Source: Spirochaetota bacterium
Lineage (GTDB): Bacteria > Spirochaetota > Spirochaetia > Treponematales > UBA12059
Assembly: GCA_018262985.1 (NCBI GenBank)
Contig: JADFDI010000006.1
Span: forward strand, 94,516-158,515
DNA length: 64,000 nucleotides
Direction of reading: 5' to 3'
Position numbers and translations under genes: made by a program. Each line of letters begins with the position of its first letter. Positions within the stretch are counted from its first letter, which is position 1. Below are positions 52,506 through 60,455 of the stretch, piece by piece. The notes under the pieces are model-generated. The model was not told where the DNA came from. It saw only the letters and a program-made list of their open reading frames with translations, and did no database searches.

Positions 52506-54259
52506 CCATGTTCCGTTCCGGCCTGGCGCAGCGGATCTTCGCCGTAGTCCTGCTCGTCATCGCGGTTCCCATCGTCGCGCTGGCCATCATCGCGGGCAAG
52601 CTCCAGTCTGAGGTCGAACTCGGCGAGGAACGCGCCCGCCTCGATTACGGCAAGACCTATCTAGAGAGCCTGGTGAAGCGCCGGATCGAGATGCTCGCGT
52701 CGCGCATGGCCGTCCTGGTGGATGACCCCAGGCTGGTGGCCGCGCTGCCGCTTCCCGCTTCCGCCCCGGAGCGTTCCGCCCTCTTGCTTTCGCTCGAACG
52801 CGAATACGGGCTGAGCTCCCTCGGCGTGGACGCCGAGGACTGCGCCTCGGCGTCCGTCACGGGCGTCTCGTTCGTCGCGGAGAGCGACGGAATCAGCTTC
52901 ATGGCGCGGGAACGCGTGCGGGACGTTTCGGGCGGCTGCCATTCCATCGCCGGCGTTTCGAAAATTGACCGCTCCGTTCTCGACGAGTTCCGTATCGGAC
53001 TCGACATCGACATCGAAATCCGATCCTACGATCCTTCGGTCGGCATCGACCGCATCGAATTCTCCACCCGCTTCGACGTCTTCGGCCTGTCCTACGCGGG
53101 GATGCCCGGCCGACCCGTGCCCTCGACCTACCTCCAGGACCTCGCCGGCGCGGGCACGCGCTTCGAACAGACCGAAATAGCCGGGGAAAAGCGGATTGCG
53201 CTCGACTTCCCCTTTTTCGCCAACGCGGAAGGCCCCTACGTCGCCTCGGTATCGCGAACGGCCCCGGTCGAGTCGGCGCCGCGCAACGCCCCGCTCATCG
53301 TCGCGTTCGCCGCGCTCGGCATCCTGCTCGCCGCGCTCGCGGCGGCAATCCTCTCGCTCTGGATAGCCGATCCGGTCGTCGAACTCGCCTTCGCGATGGA
53401 CGGGCTCGCCGGCCGCATGGCCGCTGGAATGCCGCCCGTCGCGTTCGAACGGAAACGTTCGGACGAGATCGGCGCCCTGCGGGAAGCCTACAACCGTATG
53501 ACCCAGGACCTCGTGGGCACGCGCGACGCGCTTGACCGCCGCGACCGCGAATACGAGGATCTCGATCGGCTAAAGGACGAACTGCTCGCCACCACGTCGC
53601 ACGAGCTGCGCACGCCGCTTGCCGCCATCGTCGGACTCGCGGAGACGATGTCTTCCGACGGCGAGCTCCCTGAGCGCTTCCGCGGCGTCTCGGTGCTCGT
53701 CGGCCGGACGGCCAGAAGGCTCTCCTCGCTGGTCGACGACATCATGGACTACGCCAGGCTCCGGAAGGGGACCCTGGCGATCCAGAGTCGGCGCTTCGAC
53801 CTTTCGCTCGCTATCGACTCGGTCGTCTCATCCTGTTCGCCCCTGGCGCGCGCGGGCGTGGAGCTTCGCGCCGTCCTCCCCCGACCCGCCATGGCCCGCG
53901 GCGACGCGGGTCGCGTCGAACAGATCCTGACCAATCTCGTTACCTCGGCGCTGAAATTCACCGAACGCGGCAGGGTTTCCATCGAGCTTTCCAGGGAACG
54001 CTCGCGCTGGGTGGTCAGGGTACGAGACACGGGCGTCCTCGCCGAGCGGCTCGAGACGGGCTTCGGCAGGTATTTCTCGAAGCAAGGCGGCGGAGCGAAC
54101 GTTCCTGCCGATGGCGCCGGCCTCGGACTCGCGGTGGCTTCCCGCCTGGCGGAGCTCCATGGAGGATCCTTGCGCGTCGAATCCAACCAGGGCGCCGACG
54201 GAAGCGTCAAAGGCGCTGTCGCGAGCTTCGACCTGGCCGCCGCCGACGATCAAGCCTGA
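52502..54259 (+). CDS. transmembrane sensor histidine kinase coupled to the nucleotidase-like lipoprotein
   Basis: 585 residues from TTG 52502 in the upstream stop (ATG 52508 is two codons later). Helix 1 (about 12-31), a 230-residue periplasmic sensor domain with a cysteine pair (Cys114, Cys146), helix 2 (about 263-287), HAMP, HisKA with TTSHELRTPL (His367) and a HATPase domain. The ATPase deviates from consensus: N-box LTNLVTSALKFT has Ser for the second Asn, and the G1 box DTGVLAERL lacks the second Gly, while the G2 lid GAGLGLAVAS is intact. Activity is plausible but not certain. No response regulator adjacent. Confidence 0.88.
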   Translation: MTMFRSGLAQRIFAVVLLVIAVPIVALAIIAGKLQSEVELGEERARLDYGKTYLESLVKRRIEMLASRMAVLVDDPRLVAALPLPASAPERSALLLSLEREYGLSSLGVDAEDCASASVTGVSFVAESDGISFMARERVRDVSGGCHSIAGVSKIDRSVLDEFRIGLDIDIEIRSYDPSVGIDRIEFSTRFDVFGLSYAGMPGRPVPSTYLQDLAGAGTRFEQTEIAGEKRIALDFPFFANAEGPYVASVSRTAPVESAPRNAPLIVAFAALGILLAALAAAILSLWIADPVVELAFAMDGLAGRMAAGMPPVAFERKRSDEIGALREAYNRMTQDLVGTRDALDRRDREYEDLDRLKDELLATTSHELRTPLAAIVGLAETMSSDGELPERFRGVSVLVGRTARRLSSLVDDIMDYARLRKGTLAIQSRRFDLSLAIDSVVSSCSPLARAGVELRAVLPRPAMARGDAGRVEQILTNLVTSALKFTERGRVSIELSRERSRWVVRVRDTGVLAERLETGFGRYFSKQGGGANVPADGAGLGLAVASRLAELHGGSLRVESNQGADGSVKGAVASFDLAAADDQA

Positions 54260-54268
54260 CGCCTCCGG

Positions 54269-54559
54269 CTAAAGCGCCAGGACGCGCTTGACGGGGTGCT
54301 CCTCGACGCCGAACAGCCGCGCGAGGTCGGCCGAGGACCGGTACGCGCCGCCGGTCAGACCGGAAAAGTACTCGATGAACTCGTCCATCTCCGCGGCCTT
54401 CCCCGACTTGAGGGCCGACGAAAAAGCCGCTCGGTACAAGCCTTTCCGCGCCAAGTCCATGGTACCCGACTTGCCGTAGGCCGCCTTCGCCTTGCCGTCC
54501 ACGACGGCGCTCTCGCCGTCGTATCCGATCGTGAACAGGAAATCTTCCCTGGTGGCCAT
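54269..54559 (-). CDS. small conserved-looking protein of unknown function
   Basis: 96 residues, mixed alpha/beta, no signal peptide or membrane helix: MATREDFLFTIGYDG, then KAKAAYGKSGTMDLARKGLYRAAFSSAL. No cysteines and no motif I can assign. Codon usage is like its neighbours. Nine bases separate it from the kinase stop on the other strand. It is on the same strand as rubredoxin, desulfoferrodoxin and rubrerythrin, but a strong hairpin (54593-54616) lies between. Confidence 0.65.
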   Translation of the reverse strand: MATREDFLFTIGYDGESAVVDGKAKAAYGKSGTMDLARKGLYRAAFSSALKSGKAAEMDEFIEYFSGLTGGAYRSSADLARLFGVEEHPVKRVLAL

Positions 54560-54592
54560 CCATGCGCTCCATCCCCGCCCGGGGCATGCGAC

Positions 54593-54616
54593 GGGGCCGC
54601 CCCGAGGGGCGGCCCC
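54593..54616 (-). terminator. hairpin after the rubredoxin gene
   Basis: 10-bp perfect stem GGGGCCGCCC/GGGCGGCCCC with a 4-base loop, no T-run. Probably a weak terminator or mRNA-stabilising end of the oxygen-defence operon. Confidence 0.5.
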
Positions 54617-54664
54617 ATGCTATATCGGTTGATCGGCGCGCGCAAGCGCGCGGTCCGAAAGACC

Positions 54665-54823
54665 TCACGCGGGACTGAACGAGTCCTTGCCGGCGCCGCA
54701 GAGCGGGCAGACCCAATCCGCGGGCAGCTTCTCGAAGGGCGTGCCGGGGGCGATACCGCCGTCCGAATCGCCGGCTTCCGGATCGTAGATGTAACCGCAA
54801 ACGTCGCAAACGTACTTCTGCAT
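54665..54823 (-). CDS. rubredoxin
   Basis: 52-residue electron carrier with one Fe bound by four cysteines: [15 protein letters not shown] (Cys6, Cys9) and [12 protein letters not shown] (Cys39, Cys42). Standard length and complete. Passes electrons from an NAD(P)H:rubredoxin oxidoreductase to the superoxide reductase and rubrerythrin encoded directly upstream on the same strand. Starts at ATG 54823. Confidence 0.97.
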   Translation of the reverse strand: MQKYVCDVCGYIYDPEAGDSDGGIAPGTPFEKLPADWVCPLCGAGKDSFSPA

Positions 54824-54904
54824 CCTTGACTCCTCGATCGATCCCCGGGCGATCCTCCGCCGCGGGGTTGTCCAACGGATCCGAAACGCCCGACGGGCGT
54901 CAGC

Positions 54905-55285
54905 TCAGAGCGAAGCCTTCCAGAGACCGTGCAGGTTGCAGTATTCCCTGGCCGAAACCCGGAGCGCCTGCACGGGGAAGACCACGACCGGCGTATCGCC
55001 GGGCTTCAGCGCGGCGCGATGCGTCACGCCGTCCGCCTCGAGCTCGATCCATTCGATGAAGTGCTTGTCCTCCATCGGATGCGCGACGGCGCCGACCGAT
55101 ACCCTCCATCCTTCGGCGACCTTCTCGAGCACGGGCACGTGCTTCTCCTTGGCCGCGTCGACCGTGTTCTCCGTCATGCGCTGCATCGGCTCGCCGCAGC
55201 AGACCAGGTCGCCCGCGCCCGCGTGCACGACCTCGACGATGTTGCCGCACTTGGCGCACCTGTAAATCGCGTGTAATTCGGCCAT
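54905..55285 (-). CDS. dfx: desulfoferrodoxin (2Fe superoxide reductase)
   Basis: Reduces superoxide to hydrogen peroxide in the cytoplasm of anaerobes. 126 residues from ATG 55285, with GGGAGG five bases upstream. Fe site I (desulforedoxin-like): Cys10, Cys13, Cys29, Cys30. Fe site II (catalytic): His49, His69, His75, His119 and Cys116, with the Glu47-Lys48 pair in [10 protein letters not shown]. Every ligand matches the Desulfovibrio enzyme with a shift of one. It lies 12 bases after rubrerythrin and 81 bases before rubredoxin, so the three probably share one transcript. Confidence 0.96.
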   Translation of the reverse strand: MAELHAIYRCAKCGNIVEVVHAGAGDLVCCGEPMQRMTENTVDAAKEKHVPVLEKVAEGWRVSVGAVAHPMEDKHFIEWIELEADGVTHRAALKPGDTPVVVFPVQALRVSAREYCNLHGLWKASL

Positions 55286-55296
55286 GGGAGCCTCCC

Positions 55297-55872
55297 TTAC
55301 CAGTTCTCGCCGAGCAGCTCGAAGTAAGCCTGGGGATGCGCGCAGGCCGGGCAGGCCTTGGGAGCCTCGGGCGCCTCGGCGATGTAGCCGCAGTTCATGC
55401 AGCGCCAGACCACCTTCGCGTCTCGCTTGAAAACCCGCCCCGCGTCGATGTTCGCCTTGAGGTCCTCGTAGCGCTTCGCGTGCTGCCTTTCCGCCACCGA
55501 TACGGCGTCCCAGACCGCGGCGACCGCCTCGAAGCCCTCTTCCCGCGCCACCTTCGCGAAGCCCGGGTACATTTCCTTCCACTCGTGGTTCTCGCCCATG
55601 GCCGCGTGGGCCAGGTTGGCCGCGGTCGTGTCGATCGTGCCGGCGGGGAACGCCGCGTCGACCATCACGTCGCCGCCCTCGAGGAACTTGAAGAAGCGCT
55701 TGGCGTGCTCCTTCTCCTGGTTGGCGGTCTCCTCGAAGATGGCCGCGATCTGCATGTAGCCTTCCTCGCGGGCCTTGCTCGCCCAGAACGTATAGCGGTT
55801 GCGCGCCTGCGACTCTCCCGCGAACGAGGCGAGCAGGTTCTTCTCCGTCTTCGTTCCCTTCACGCTTTTCAT
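55297..55872 (-). CDS. rbr: rubrerythrin
   Basis: Di-iron peroxidase that removes hydrogen peroxide using rubredoxin electrons. 191 residues from ATG 55872, with GGAGG eight bases upstream. The ferritin-like four-helix part carries the Glu/His iron ligands ([50 protein letters not shown]). The C-terminal rubredoxin-like domain has CMNCGY and CPACAHP. First gene of the rbr-dfx-rubredoxin cluster. Confidence 0.96.
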   Translation of the reverse strand: MKSVKGTKTEKNLLASFAGESQARNRYTFWASKAREEGYMQIAAIFEETANQEKEHAKRFFKFLEGGDVMVDAAFPAGTIDTTAANLAHAAMGENHEWKEMYPGFAKVAREEGFEAVAAVWDAVSVAERQHAKRYEDLKANIDAGRVFKRDAKVVWRCMNCGYIAEAPEAPKACPACAHPQAYFELLGENW

Positions 55873-55975
55873 GCCGATCCTCCATCCTTTCGTCGCCTGC
55901 GCGCTCCCGACGGGAGCCTGCGGAGCCTGAAAACCCGAACGGGGTTTCCTGATGCCGCGCCGACGCCACCCTAGT

Positions 55976-56003
55976 ACTATAGACGTCCGCCCCGGAGGCG
56001 CAA
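55976..56003 (-). promoter_or_regulatory. candidate promoter of the rbr-dfx-rubredoxin operon
   Basis: Minus strand TTGCGC (56003-55998), 16-base spacer, TATAGT (55981-55976). About 100 bases before the rubrerythrin start. No PerR- or Rex-like palindrome is obvious. Confidence 0.4.
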
Positions 56004-56059
56004 GGCCCGTCACGACTTTCTTCGCCCTTTCACGCCTCGGAGCCCCGCGGAGCTCTGTC

Positions 56060-56818
56060 TCAGGCGAAGGCTTGCCAGGCCAGCTTCACGCACAGGGCCA
56101 GGGCTATGACGATGAAGATCGGCTTGATGACCTTCGCCCCGTTCCTGATGGCGATATGCGTGCCCACCCAGGCGCCGGCCACCATCGCCGCGGCCATCGG
56201 CACGGCCGCCGGGTACACGATCTTCCCGCCGGCCGCGAAAAGGGCGAGCGAAACCGCGTTGCTGGCGAAATTCAGTACCTTCCCGTTCGCGGCCGCCCCC
56301 ACGAAATCGTAGCCGTAGACGCTGATGAACAGGAATATGAGGAAGCTGCCCGTGCCGGGTCCGAAGAAGCCGTCGTAAAAGCCGAGGACCAGCGCGAAAG
56401 CCATGCCGGCCGCGTGCCCCGAGCGGCTGTGTCCCCGGAAACGGTCCGCGGCTCCGAAATCCCTTTTCAGGGAGGTGTAGAGCGCGACCGCCAGGACCAT
56501 GACGACGATCAGGGCGTTCAGCACCCGCTCGTCCAGGGCCAGCGCCGTGCGCACGCCGAGGGCGGCGCCGAGCGCGGTGCAGGGCAGCTGCCAGAGCACC
56601 AGCTTGAAATCGATGCGCTTCGAGAAGGCGAACCTGACGGTGCTGGTCAGGCTGGCGCAGGTGCTGGCGAATTTGTTGGTGCCCAAGGCCAGGTGCGGAG
56701 GCACTCCCGCGGCGAGGATCGCGGGAAGGCTGATCAAACCGCCGCCGCCCGCTATCGAGTCGACCGCCGCGGCCAGGAAACCGGCCGCGCTCAGGAAGGC
56801 TATCGTCGTCGCGCTCAC
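56060..56818 (-). CDS. TauE/SafE-family membrane permease
   Basis: 252 residues from GTG 56818; a TTG at 56869 would add an atypical polar stretch. Seven or eight hydrophobic helices and the family signatures VDSIAGGGGLISLPAILAAGVPP and ALGTNKFAS at the start, and GFYDGFFGPGTGSFLIF in the second half. These permeases export sulfite or organosulfonates, or import related anions; the substrate cannot be deduced. It lies 55 bases after the CNB-domain gene on the same strand. Confidence 0.9.
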   Translation of the reverse strand: MSATTIAFLSAAGFLAAAVDSIAGGGGLISLPAILAAGVPPHLALGTNKFASTCASLTSTVRFAFSKRIDFKLVLWQLPCTALGAALGVRTALALDERVLNALIVVMVLAVALYTSLKRDFGAADRFRGHSRSGHAAGMAFALVLGFYDGFFGPGTGSFLIFLFISVYGYDFVGAAANGKVLNFASNAVSLALFAAGGKIVYPAAVPMAAAMVAGAWVGTHIAIRNGAKVIKPIFIVIALALCVKLAWQAFA

Positions 56819-56873
56819 GTTCTGTTTCCCATGGGCGCCAGTGAAGCACCCCGAGGCCGCCCGACGCAAGACG

Positions 56874-57410
56874 TCAGGAACCCAGCATGTCCTCGAGCAG
56901 GGCGTCCACGTCGGTCTGGTCCAGGTCGGCCTTGCGCTCGTAGGCCAGCTCCTGGTTGGCCGCCCTGAGCTTGCGCAGGAGCCCGTAGATGATGACGAGC
57001 AGGAGCTTGTTGCCGCCGGCGCTCTGCGCCCGGATGAAAGCGGAGAAGTCGGAGCGATGGATCCGGATGAGCGTCGCCGCGTCCGCGGCCCGGACGCTGG
57101 CCGTGCGCCGCACGTTCATGAACAGGCCCGCTTCGCCGAACGCGTCGCCGGGACCGAGCGCGCACATGTACACGTCCTTCGCCGCGCCCGGCTCCGACGA
57201 ATCCCGCACGCTCACGCTCACCGTGCCCTCGAGTATGCCGTAGAAGTAGCTCTCCAGCTCGCCCTCGCCCACTACGAGCTCGCCGGGCTCGTAACGGAGG
57301 AAGCCGGCCACGCCGACCACGGCCTCGAGCTCGGCCGGCGAAAGGTAGCGGAAAGCCAGGATGCCCGCCGCCTTCTTCCGCCAGGCGGCCTTGTCCGTCA
57401 ATTCCTGCAT
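56874..57410 (-). CDS. cyclic-nucleotide-binding (CNB) domain protein
   Basis: 178 residues, one CNB/cupin-like barrel (about 20-140) and a C-terminal helix, no DNA-binding domain. The phosphate-binding cassette GDAFGEAGLFMNVRRTASV keeps the Gly-Glu and the Arg that holds the cyclic phosphate, so cAMP (or cGMP) binding is likely. It is not a CRP-type regulator; more probably a stand-alone sensor acting on a protein partner. The adenylate cyclase at 31.0-32.7 kb is a plausible source of the ligand. Confidence 0.85.
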   Translation of the reverse strand: MQELTDKAAWRKKAAGILAFRYLSPAELEAVVGVAGFLRYEPGELVVGEGELESYFYGILEGTVSVSVRDSSEPGAAKDVYMCALGPGDAFGEAGLFMNVRRTASVRAADAATLIRIHRSDFSAFIRAQSAGGNKLLLVIIYGLLRKLRAANQELAYERKADLDQTDVDALLEDMLGS

Positions 57411-57511
57411 GCCGCCAGTCTAGGGCAGCCCCTCGCGCCGCGCAACCGTCTTTTTCCCGCTTCGCTCGCAAGCGCTCCCGCCTCCGCGCGCGGTACGGAG
57501 GAGGAGGCAGC

Positions 57512-58204
57512 ATGAATTCCGTCTACGAATCCCCCGAACGCGAGAATGACGCCCGTCCCGACGTCCGCGAGCGGCTCGCCCTCTCCGGCCCCGGCGCGGT
57601 CAGCGACCTCGAGCTCCTCATGGCGGTCATCGGTTCGGGCGGTAGGGGCCGGAACGTCCGCGCCCTCGCCCGCGAGACCCTGGAGCTCGTGGACGGCTCC
57701 ACGACTCCGCCCGAACCCGAGCGGCTCAGCGCCCTGCGCGGCGTCGGCGAGGCGCTGGCTTGCCGTATCTCGGCCGCGCTCGAGCTCGGCCGCAGGCTCT
57801 ACGGCCACCGCGAGCGCCGCGTCGCGGGTCCCCGCGACGTCTGGCCCCTCGTGGCGCATTGGGCGGACCGCAAGCAGGAGCGCTTCATCCGCGTCTCCCT
57901 GAACGGCGCCCACGAGGTCATCTCGGTGCGCATCGTTTCGGTCGGCCTCGTCAACCGCGCCATCGTCCACCCCCGCGAAGTCTTCGCGGACGCGGTGGCC
58001 GAGCGCGCCTGCGCACTGATCGTCGCGCACAACCATCCGTCGGGCCGGCTCGAACCCTCGGGCGAGGATCTCGAGATCACCCGCCGCCTCAAGGCCGCGG
58101 GCGAAACCATCGGCATCCCCCTGCTCGACCACCTCGTCTTTTCCGCCGACGGCTACTTTTCTTTCGTGGAAGGCGGGCTCCTCGAACCCGGTTTCGAATC
58201 CTGA
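57512..58204 (+). CDS. radC: RadC/JAB-domain protein
   Basis: 230 residues. N-terminal helix-hairpin-helix region (ERLSALRGVGEALACRISAALELGRR), then the MPN/JAB metalloprotease-like domain with IVAHNHPSGRLEPSGED, in which both His residues, the Ser and the Asp of the JAMM motif are present. Full family length. Cellular role of RadC is unsettled (once tied to repair, not essential for it). Divergent from the CNB gene across 101 bases. Confidence 0.93.
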   Translation: MNSVYESPERENDARPDVRERLALSGPGAVSDLELLMAVIGSGGRGRNVRALARETLELVDGSTTPPEPERLSALRGVGEALACRISAALELGRRLYGHRERRVAGPRDVWPLVAHWADRKQERFIRVSLNGAHEVISVRIVSVGLVNRAIVHPREVFADAVAERACALIVAHNHPSGRLEPSGEDLEITRRLKAAGETIGIPLLDHLVFSADGYFSFVEGGLLEPGFES

Positions 58205-58220
58205 TCCGGGATCCGTCCAA

Positions 58221-58251
58221 GGAGGGGAACCTTTCGGAAAGGTTCCCCTCC
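58221..58251 (+). terminator. hairpin after radC
   Basis: 14-bp perfect stem (arm GGAGGGGAACCTTT) with a 3-base loop; followed by CCGGACCCC and no T-run. Strong fold at the expected site. Confidence 0.6.
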
Positions 58252-58385
58252 CCGGACCCCTCCCTTCCAAATCAAGGCCGCCGCGCGCCCGGAACCCGAG
58301 GTCCGGGTTGTGCGCACGCCGTTTCGCGCCTATCATGATCTTTCGCCCGAGCCTGAGCGTCGGGCGACCACAGGAGGATCAAAGT

Positions 58386-59138
58386 ATGGCCACGGAACGC
58401 AAGAAGGCGCCCGTCGAGCGCAGGATCGTGAAGGCGGCGGGAGCCGAAGGCAGCGGCGTGAAGGCGGATCGGCCCGCCGGAGAGGCGGGAACGGTTTCGA
58501 AGAAAGGCGACGCGAAGGGCCTCCGGATCGGCGCGGCCCTCGCCTGGACGTTCGCCATCGCCGCCGAAGCCGTGACCATCATGTTCCTCAACGGCTACAT
58601 CTACGTCCCCGGCGACATCGCCGTCTGGCTCATAGGCGGCATCGTCGTCGACCTGATCTTCGTGGTCGTCGGCTCCCTGCTCTGGAAGAAGGCCAACGAC
58701 CTGGCGCCCGCTTCGGGAAAGAACAAGCTCAAGTTCTTCCTCTGGAACAACATGGGCCTCATCGTCGCCCTCGTCGCCTTCGTACCGCTCGTTGTACTGC
58801 TGCTCAACAACAAGAAGCTCGACAAGAAGACCAAGCAGCTCGCCACCATCGTCGCCGCGGTGGCGCTCGTCGTGGCGGGGCTCTTCTCCGTGGACTGGAA
58901 CCCGGTCTCGGCCGAGCAGCAGGCGGCCCTCGAAGGCAAGCTTTCCGGCCAGCAGGTCTACTGGACCCAGTTCGGCCGCCGCTTCCACGTCGATCCGGAC
59001 TGCTCCACGCTCTCCCGCTCGGCCACCCTCTTCGAAGGCAGCGTAGACGAGGCCGTCGAGGCCAACCGCGGCACGCCCTGCGCGGTCTGTTCCGACGATT
59101 TCGCCTTCGCACCGGACGGCTCGCCAGTCGGCAACTGA
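58386..59138 (+). CDS. membrane protein with C-terminal Cys/His metal-site-like tail
   Basis: 250 residues from ATG 58386 with AGGAGG nine bases upstream. A basic 45-residue N-terminus precedes four hydrophobic helices (about 48-70, 78-98, 118-138, 148-165). The soluble tail reads GRRFHVDPDCSTLSRS and, 20 residues on, GTPCAVCSDDF. This His/Cys...CxxC pattern resembles the zinc-binding cap of Ada-like domains (HxxxC ... PCxxC). Function unknown; a redox or metal sensor is a guess. Confidence 0.75.
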   Translation: MATERKKAPVERRIVKAAGAEGSGVKADRPAGEAGTVSKKGDAKGLRIGAALAWTFAIAAEAVTIMFLNGYIYVPGDIAVWLIGGIVVDLIFVVVGSLLWKKANDLAPASGKNKLKFFLWNNMGLIVALVAFVPLVVLLLNNKKLDKKTKQLATIVAAVALVVAGLFSVDWNPVSAEQQAALEGKLSGQQVYWTQFGRRFHVDPDCSTLSRSATLFEGSVDEAVEANRGTPCAVCSDDFAFAPDGSPVGN

Positions 59139-59208
59139 AGGCCCGGAGCGTTCCGCGCGTCGCTCGCCCCGGGGCGCGGGTCCCCGACGCCTGCCCCGCG
59201 CGGGCATG

Positions 59209-59250
59209 GAAAAGCCCCCGCCGGATCCGTTCCGGCGGGGGCTTCGCTTT
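59209..59250. terminator. bidirectional terminator between convergent genes
   Basis: 14-bp stem (arm AAGCCCCCGCCGGA, 59212-59225 with 59231-59244), 5-base loop. Plus side runs into CGCTTTATCC; the minus side continues with TT, giving TTTT in all. Confidence 0.75.
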
Positions 59251-59276
59251 ATCCGGCGGCCGACGGGGCCGCCCGG

Positions 59277-60455
59277 CTAGATGACTCCCATCTTCCTGCC
59301 GCTCGCCTCGAAGATCGACAGCGCGCGCTCGAGCTGCTCGCGCGTGTGCGTCGCCATGTAGCTCGTGCGGAGCAAGGACTGTCCCTGGGGCACGGCCGGT
59401 GGAATGACCGGATTGACGAACAGGCCGCGCTGTTTCAGGTCCAGGTAGAAGCGGCAGCACTTCTCGTCCTCGCCGACGATGACGGGGATGATCGGGGTCT
59501 GCGTGTTGCCGATGTTGAACCCGAGCTCGCGGAAGCCCTTCATCATGAAACGGGCGTTCTCCCAGAGCCTCTCGACGTGCTCCGGCTCTGTCTCCATTAT
59601 CTCGAGCGCGGCGGCCGCGGCGGCCAGGTTGGGCGCGGGCAGCGAGGCCGAGAAGATGAACGATCGGGCGCTGTGGCGGATGTAGTTGATGACGTCCTTG
59701 TCGCCCGCCACGAAGCCGCCGAGGCTCGCGAAGCTCTTCGAGAAGGTGCCCATCACCAGGTCGACCTTGTCCTTGAGGCCGAAGTGGGCCTCGGTGCCGC
59801 GCCCGCCGCCGAGCACGCCGAGCGAGTGGGCGTCGTCGACGTAGACGCGCGCGTCGTACTTCCCGCAGATCTCCACCAGCTTCGGCAGGTCGACGATGTC
59901 TCCGCCCATCGAGAATACGCCGTCGACCACGACCATGCGGCCGACCTCGTCGGGCAGCTTAGCGAGTATGCGCTCCAGCTGGGCCAGGTCGCCGTGGACG
60001 AAGCGCTTGATTTCCCCCATGCCCAGCCGACAGCCGTCGACGATGGAAGCATGGTCATCCTTGTCGGTGATGACCACGTCGTTCCGTCCGACGATGGCCG
60101 AGATGGCGCCGAGGTTCGCCTGCATGCCCGTGGAGAAGACGATGGCGTCGTCCTTGCCGACGAAGCGCGCCAGGCGCTCCTCGAGATCGAGGTGGATCTG
60201 CAGGGTGCCGTTCAGGAAGCGGCTGCCGGTGCAGCTCGGACCGTAGCGGTCGAGCGCGTCCCGGGCGGCCTTCATGACCTTGGGGTGCGTGGTGAGCCCG
60301 AGGTAGTTGTTCGATCCGATCATGAGCACCTTCTTGCCCTTGATCGTAACCTCCGTCCCCTCGGTCTCGTCGAGCGGCTGGAAGAAGGGATAGAACCCGG
60401 CGGCGATCGCCACCTTGTCCTCATCCCATTCGCGCGCTTTCTGGAAGATGTCCAT
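59277..60455 (-). CDS. alpha-oxoamine synthase (BioF/Kbl/serine palmitoyltransferase-like)
   Basis: PLP enzyme condensing an amino acid with an acyl-CoA. 392 residues from ATG 60455, AGGAG upstream. Landmarks: MIGSNNYLGL, GSRFLNGT, DKDDHASIVDG (His135 stacks on PLP), YVDDAHSLGVLG (Asp207, His210) and the PLP lysine Lys240 in GTFSKSFASLGGF. The MDIFQKAREW start and the order of motifs fit the group that includes bacterial serine palmitoyltransferase-like enzymes. KBL (threonine breakdown) or BioF (biotin) cannot be excluded. No biotin or threonine dehydrogenase gene is adjacent. Confidence 0.88.
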   Translation of the reverse strand: MDIFQKAREWDEDKVAIAAGFYPFFQPLDETEGTEVTIKGKKVLMIGSNNYLGLTTHPKVMKAARDALDRYGPSCTGSRFLNGTLQIHLDLEERLARFVGKDDAIVFSTGMQANLGAISAIVGRNDVVITDKDDHASIVDGCRLGMGEIKRFVHGDLAQLERILAKLPDEVGRMVVVDGVFSMGGDIVDLPKLVEICGKYDARVYVDDAHSLGVLGGGRGTEAHFGLKDKVDLVMGTFSKSFASLGGFVAGDKDVINYIRHSARSFIFSASLPAPNLAAAAAALEIMETEPEHVERLWENARFMMKGFRELGFNIGNTQTPIIPVIVGEDEKCCRFYLDLKQRGLFVNPVIPPAVPQGQSLLRTSYMATHTREQLERALSIFEASGRKMGVI

